A stretch of 7,288 nucleotides of DNA from positions 3,256-10,543 of the forward strand of contig JAGQUE010000276.1 of assembly GCA_020438665.1 (NCBI GenBank), read 5' to 3'. The translations under genes were made by a program, and so were the position numbers. The notes beneath the pieces were generated by a model, which was not told the origin of the DNA, did no database searches, and was given only the letters and a program-made list of their open reading frames with translations. This stretch comes from Nocardioidaceae bacterium. GTDB taxonomy: Bacteria > Actinomycetota > Actinomycetes > Propionibacteriales > Nocardioidaceae. Of this stretch, positions 5,766 through 7,288 are shown piece after piece; the stretch's first letter is position 1; each line of letters begins with the position of its first letter.

Positions 5766-6014
5766 TCAGCCGGAGTCGTGGTTGGCGAGGAACGCGGCCA
5801 CCGGCGGGATCAGCCCGGCCACCACCGACATGGCGACCGCCAGACCGGTCGACCAGAGCCGCACCCACCCCCAGGCGAGGACCACCAGGGTCAGGCAGAC
5901 CGCCATGAGGATGAAGTAGGTGCGCCGTCGTCGCCGCTGCCGTTCACTGAACGGGAGCGGCACCTCGGTCACCCGGTGCGCCTCCCCGTCGTCATGACGA
6001 TGCTCGCGCGGCAC
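5766..6014 (-). CDS. DUF3099 family small membrane protein
   Basis: The product is an 82-residue protein with a charged cytoplasmic N-terminus (1-32, containing SERQRRRRR), two transmembrane helices (about 33-52 and 55-77), and the end PPVAAFLANHDSG, which resembles the AVVIAN-type end of DUF3099, a small actinobacterial family of unknown function. The spacing of Y33, C40 and the two helices also fits. The GTG start at 6014 was chosen because TACGGT, a -10-like hexamer, ends 6 nt before it and the upstream extension of the frame runs into modC coding sequence with low-complexity translation. A second GTG at 6035 would add seven residues. The gene begins 28 bp after the modC stop, so it may be cotranscribed with mod or have its own leaderless promoter. 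No link to molybdate transport is known to me. Confidence 0.75.
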   Translation of the reverse strand: MPREHRHDDGEAHRVTEVPLPFSERQRRRRRTYFILMAVCLTLVVLAWGWVRLWSTGLAVAMSVVAGLIPPVAAFLANHDSG

Positions 6015-6020
6015 CCGACC

Positions 6021-6026
6021 ACCGTA
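6021..6026 (-). promoter_or_regulatory. Possible leaderless -10 element before the DUF3099 gene
   Basis: TACGGT on the minus strand fits TANNNT and is followed after 6 nt by the GTG start at 6014, the geometry expected of a leaderless actinobacterial transcript. A -35 hexamer is not evident, and in GC-rich DNA a single loose hexamer is weak evidence. Confidence 0.22.
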
Positions 6027-6042
6027 CCCACACACCGAGGCG

Positions 6043-7101
6043 TCAGGACGTGGGATAGATCGCGACCTCGGTGGCCTTGACGGCGAAGATGGCCGGGGCT
6101 CCGGGGGTGAGGTCGAGGTCGGCGAGGGCGCGGGGGGTGACGTCGGCGGCGAGGTCACCGGCGCGCAGCCGGACGTGGCCACCGTGGGGCTCGATCTCGG
6201 TCACGACGACCGGCAGCTCGTTGCGGGGCGAGCCGCCGGGAGCGCTGAGGAAGACCGCGACGGCCGTCGGCGGGAAGACCGCCACCACAGCGGACCCGTC
6301 GACCGGCGTCTCCTCGGCCGCCTCCCCCACGATCCGCAGGCCTGCGTCGGTCATCACGCTGCCGTCGCGCCACACTCCGCGGACCAGGTTGAGCCCGGCG
6401 ATCCGGGCGGTGAACCCACTGCGGGGTCGGGCCAGCACCTCGGCGGCGGGACCGTCCTCCACGATCCGGCCCTCGTCGAGCACGACCACCCGGTCGGCGA
6501 GCAGCAGCGCGTCGAGCACGTCGTGGGTGACGACCACCGCCGTACGCCGGTCGAGCACCCGACGCAGGGTCTGGCGCAAGCCTGGGGTGACCGCCACGTC
6601 GAGCGCCGCCATCGGCTCGTCGAGCAGCAACAGGCGCGGCTCGGCGGCCAGCGCCCGGGCCACGGCGGCCCGCTGCGCCTGTCCGCCGGACAGCTGCCCG
6701 GGTCGCCTCCCCGCGAGCTCGGCCAGGCCGACCTCCTCGATCCAGCGGTCGGCGGCCGCCCGAGCCGTACGACGGGACCCACCGCGGCTGCGCGGGCCGA
6801 AGGCGACGTTGTCCCGGACGCTGAGGTGCGGGAAGAGTGCCGGGTCCTGGGCGAGCATGGCGACCTGACGGTCGTGAGGCGGGACGTGCACGCGCCGGGC
6901 GTCGGTGCCCACCGAGGTGAGGACGCGCCCGTCAAGCACGACGCGGGCCCGATCGGCGGCCACGAGTCCCGCGGCCACGTGGAGCACCGTGGACTTGCCG
7001 GCACCGTTGGGCCCGAGCAGCGCTACGGTCTCGCCCTCCGCGACCGAGAAGGTGACGTCGAGGTCGCGCTCGGCGATGGCGGCGCTCAGCTCGAGGGTCA
7101 T
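6043..7101 (-). CDS. modC: Molybdate ABC transporter ATP-binding protein ModC
   Basis: This 352-residue cytoplasmic ATPase drives molybdate import through ModB, with ModA as the external binding protein. All nucleotide-binding motifs are present: Walker [10 protein letters not shown] (30-38, K36), Q-loop Q85 in [15 protein letters not shown], signature LSGGQ (137-141), Walker B LLLLDEP (157-163, catalytic E162), D-loop AALD (165-168) and switch H193. The C-terminal part (about 230-352) ends in a TOBE/Mop-type domain (about 292-350, ending [10 protein letters not shown]), which in ModC binds oxyanion and can inhibit transport. The ATG at 7101 overlaps the modB stop in an ATGA junction and follows GGGGAGGAG (7108-7116) with 6-nt spacing, so the start is secure. 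Sulfate or tungstate as substrate cannot be excluded from the ATPase alone; the ModB neighbour favours molybdate. Confidence 0.95.
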   Translation of the reverse strand: MTLELSAAIAERDLDVTFSVAEGETVALLGPNGAGKSTVLHVAAGLVAADRARVVLDGRVLTSVGTDARRVHVPPHDRQVAMLAQDPALFPHLSVRDNVAFGPRSRGGSRRTARAAADRWIEEVGLAELAGRRPGQLSGGQAQRAAVARALAAEPRLLLLDEPMAALDVAVTPGLRQTLRRVLDRRTAVVVTHDVLDALLLADRVVVLDEGRIVEDGPAAEVLARPRSGFTARIAGLNLVRGVWRDGSVMTDAGLRIVGEAAEETPVDGSAVVAVFPPTAVAVFLSAPGGSPRNELPVVVTEIEPHGGHVRLRAGDLAADVTPRALADLDLTPGAPAIFAVKATEVAIYPTS

Positions 7102-7288
7102 CGCGGGCTCCTCCCCTGCCGCGTCACGCCGATGACGACGACGGCGACGACGACGAGCACGAGCGAGAGCGCGACAGCGCCCGGTGCGTCGGTCTCGCGG
7201 CGCAGATAGATCTCCAGCGGCAGCGTCCGGGTACGGCCCTGCAGGCTGCCGGCGAAGGTGATGGTCGCCCCGAACTCCCCGAGCGCCC
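7098..7288 (-). CDS. modB: Molybdate ABC transporter permease ModB (3' end only)
   Basis: Only the last 62 codons and stop are in the window; the 5' part lies beyond the right edge. The visible protein opens with [20 protein letters not shown] and continues [11 protein letters not shown], the strongly conserved segment of the molybdate permease family that follows the cytoplasmic EAA loop contacting ModC. A final transmembrane helix is built largely of valine and leucine (about residues 37-54 of the fragment). The run of valine codons appears on the plus strand as a GAC-rich stretch near 7132-7160 and is not an independent repeat element. The tail is short and basic (TRQGRSPR). The TGA overlaps the modC ATG by 4 bp, indicating coupled translation of permease and ATPase. 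modA is expected upstream, outside the window. Confidence 0.93.
   Translation of the reverse strand, partial: ALGEFGATITFAGSLQGRTRTLPLEIYLRRETDAPGAVALSLVLVVVAVVVIGVTRQGRSPR

Noticed and set aside
7130..7162. GAC-rich triplet run resembling a microsatellite
   Set aside because: It encodes the valine-rich last membrane helix of ModB on the minus strand, which explains it.
6175..7209. Plus-strand open frame of 344 codons opposite modC
   Set aside because: It is antisense to an intact ABC ATPase with every motif in place, and its own translation has no domain-like features.

Overview
This is a 7.3-kb chromosomal window of very high GC content in which every convincing gene lies on the minus strand and is read from right to left. 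Stop/start overlaps of 4 or 8 bp, frequent GTG starts, and families that are largely actinobacterial (DUF3099, the DUF881–Sbp–DUF881 module behind a PgsA2-type enzyme) point to an Actinomycetota bacterium. Something near Nocardioidaceae/Propionibacteriales is my guess, but I cannot fix the genus from sequence alone.

In order of transcription (right to left): (1) the 3' end of the molybdate ABC permease modB (7098-7288) overlaps the ATPase gene modC (6043-7101) by 4 bp; modA and the start of modB lie outside the window. (2) Three small membrane-protein genes follow: a DUF3099 protein (5766-6014), a six-helix DUF4396 protein with an HCGAGC motif (4980-5702), and an unrecognised 99-residue protein with a signal peptide and one C-terminal anchor (4637-4936). 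(3) A hairpin at 4595-4609 and a possible promoter at 4531-4559 mark a likely transcription boundary. (4) Next is a translationally coupled pair of CNNM/CBS transporter-like paralogues: a full-length one with a CorC/HlyC C-terminal domain (3134-4525) and a shorter one without it (2088-3137). (5) After a 71-bp gap comes a four-gene overlapping unit: a CDP-alcohol phosphatidyltransferase (1414-2016), a DUF881 protein (558-1421), the small basic protein Sbp (229-561) and a second DUF881 protein that runs off the left edge (1-236).

The left block matches the order of the Mycobacterium tuberculosis locus pgsA2–Rv1823–Rv1824–Rv1825 (followed there by gcvH and garA). It also resembles the ylxW–ylxX–sbp trio beside ftsA/ftsZ in Bacillus subtilis. 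It is therefore a widely kept but functionally obscure envelope module and the most interesting item here. The common theme of the window is the cell membrane: molybdate uptake, Mg/Co-type cation transport, phospholipid synthesis and several uncharacterised membrane proteins. I see no mobile element, CRISPR array, tRNA, rRNA or phage gene, and no gene-free stretch over 300 bp; the longest gap is 111 bp (4526-4636).
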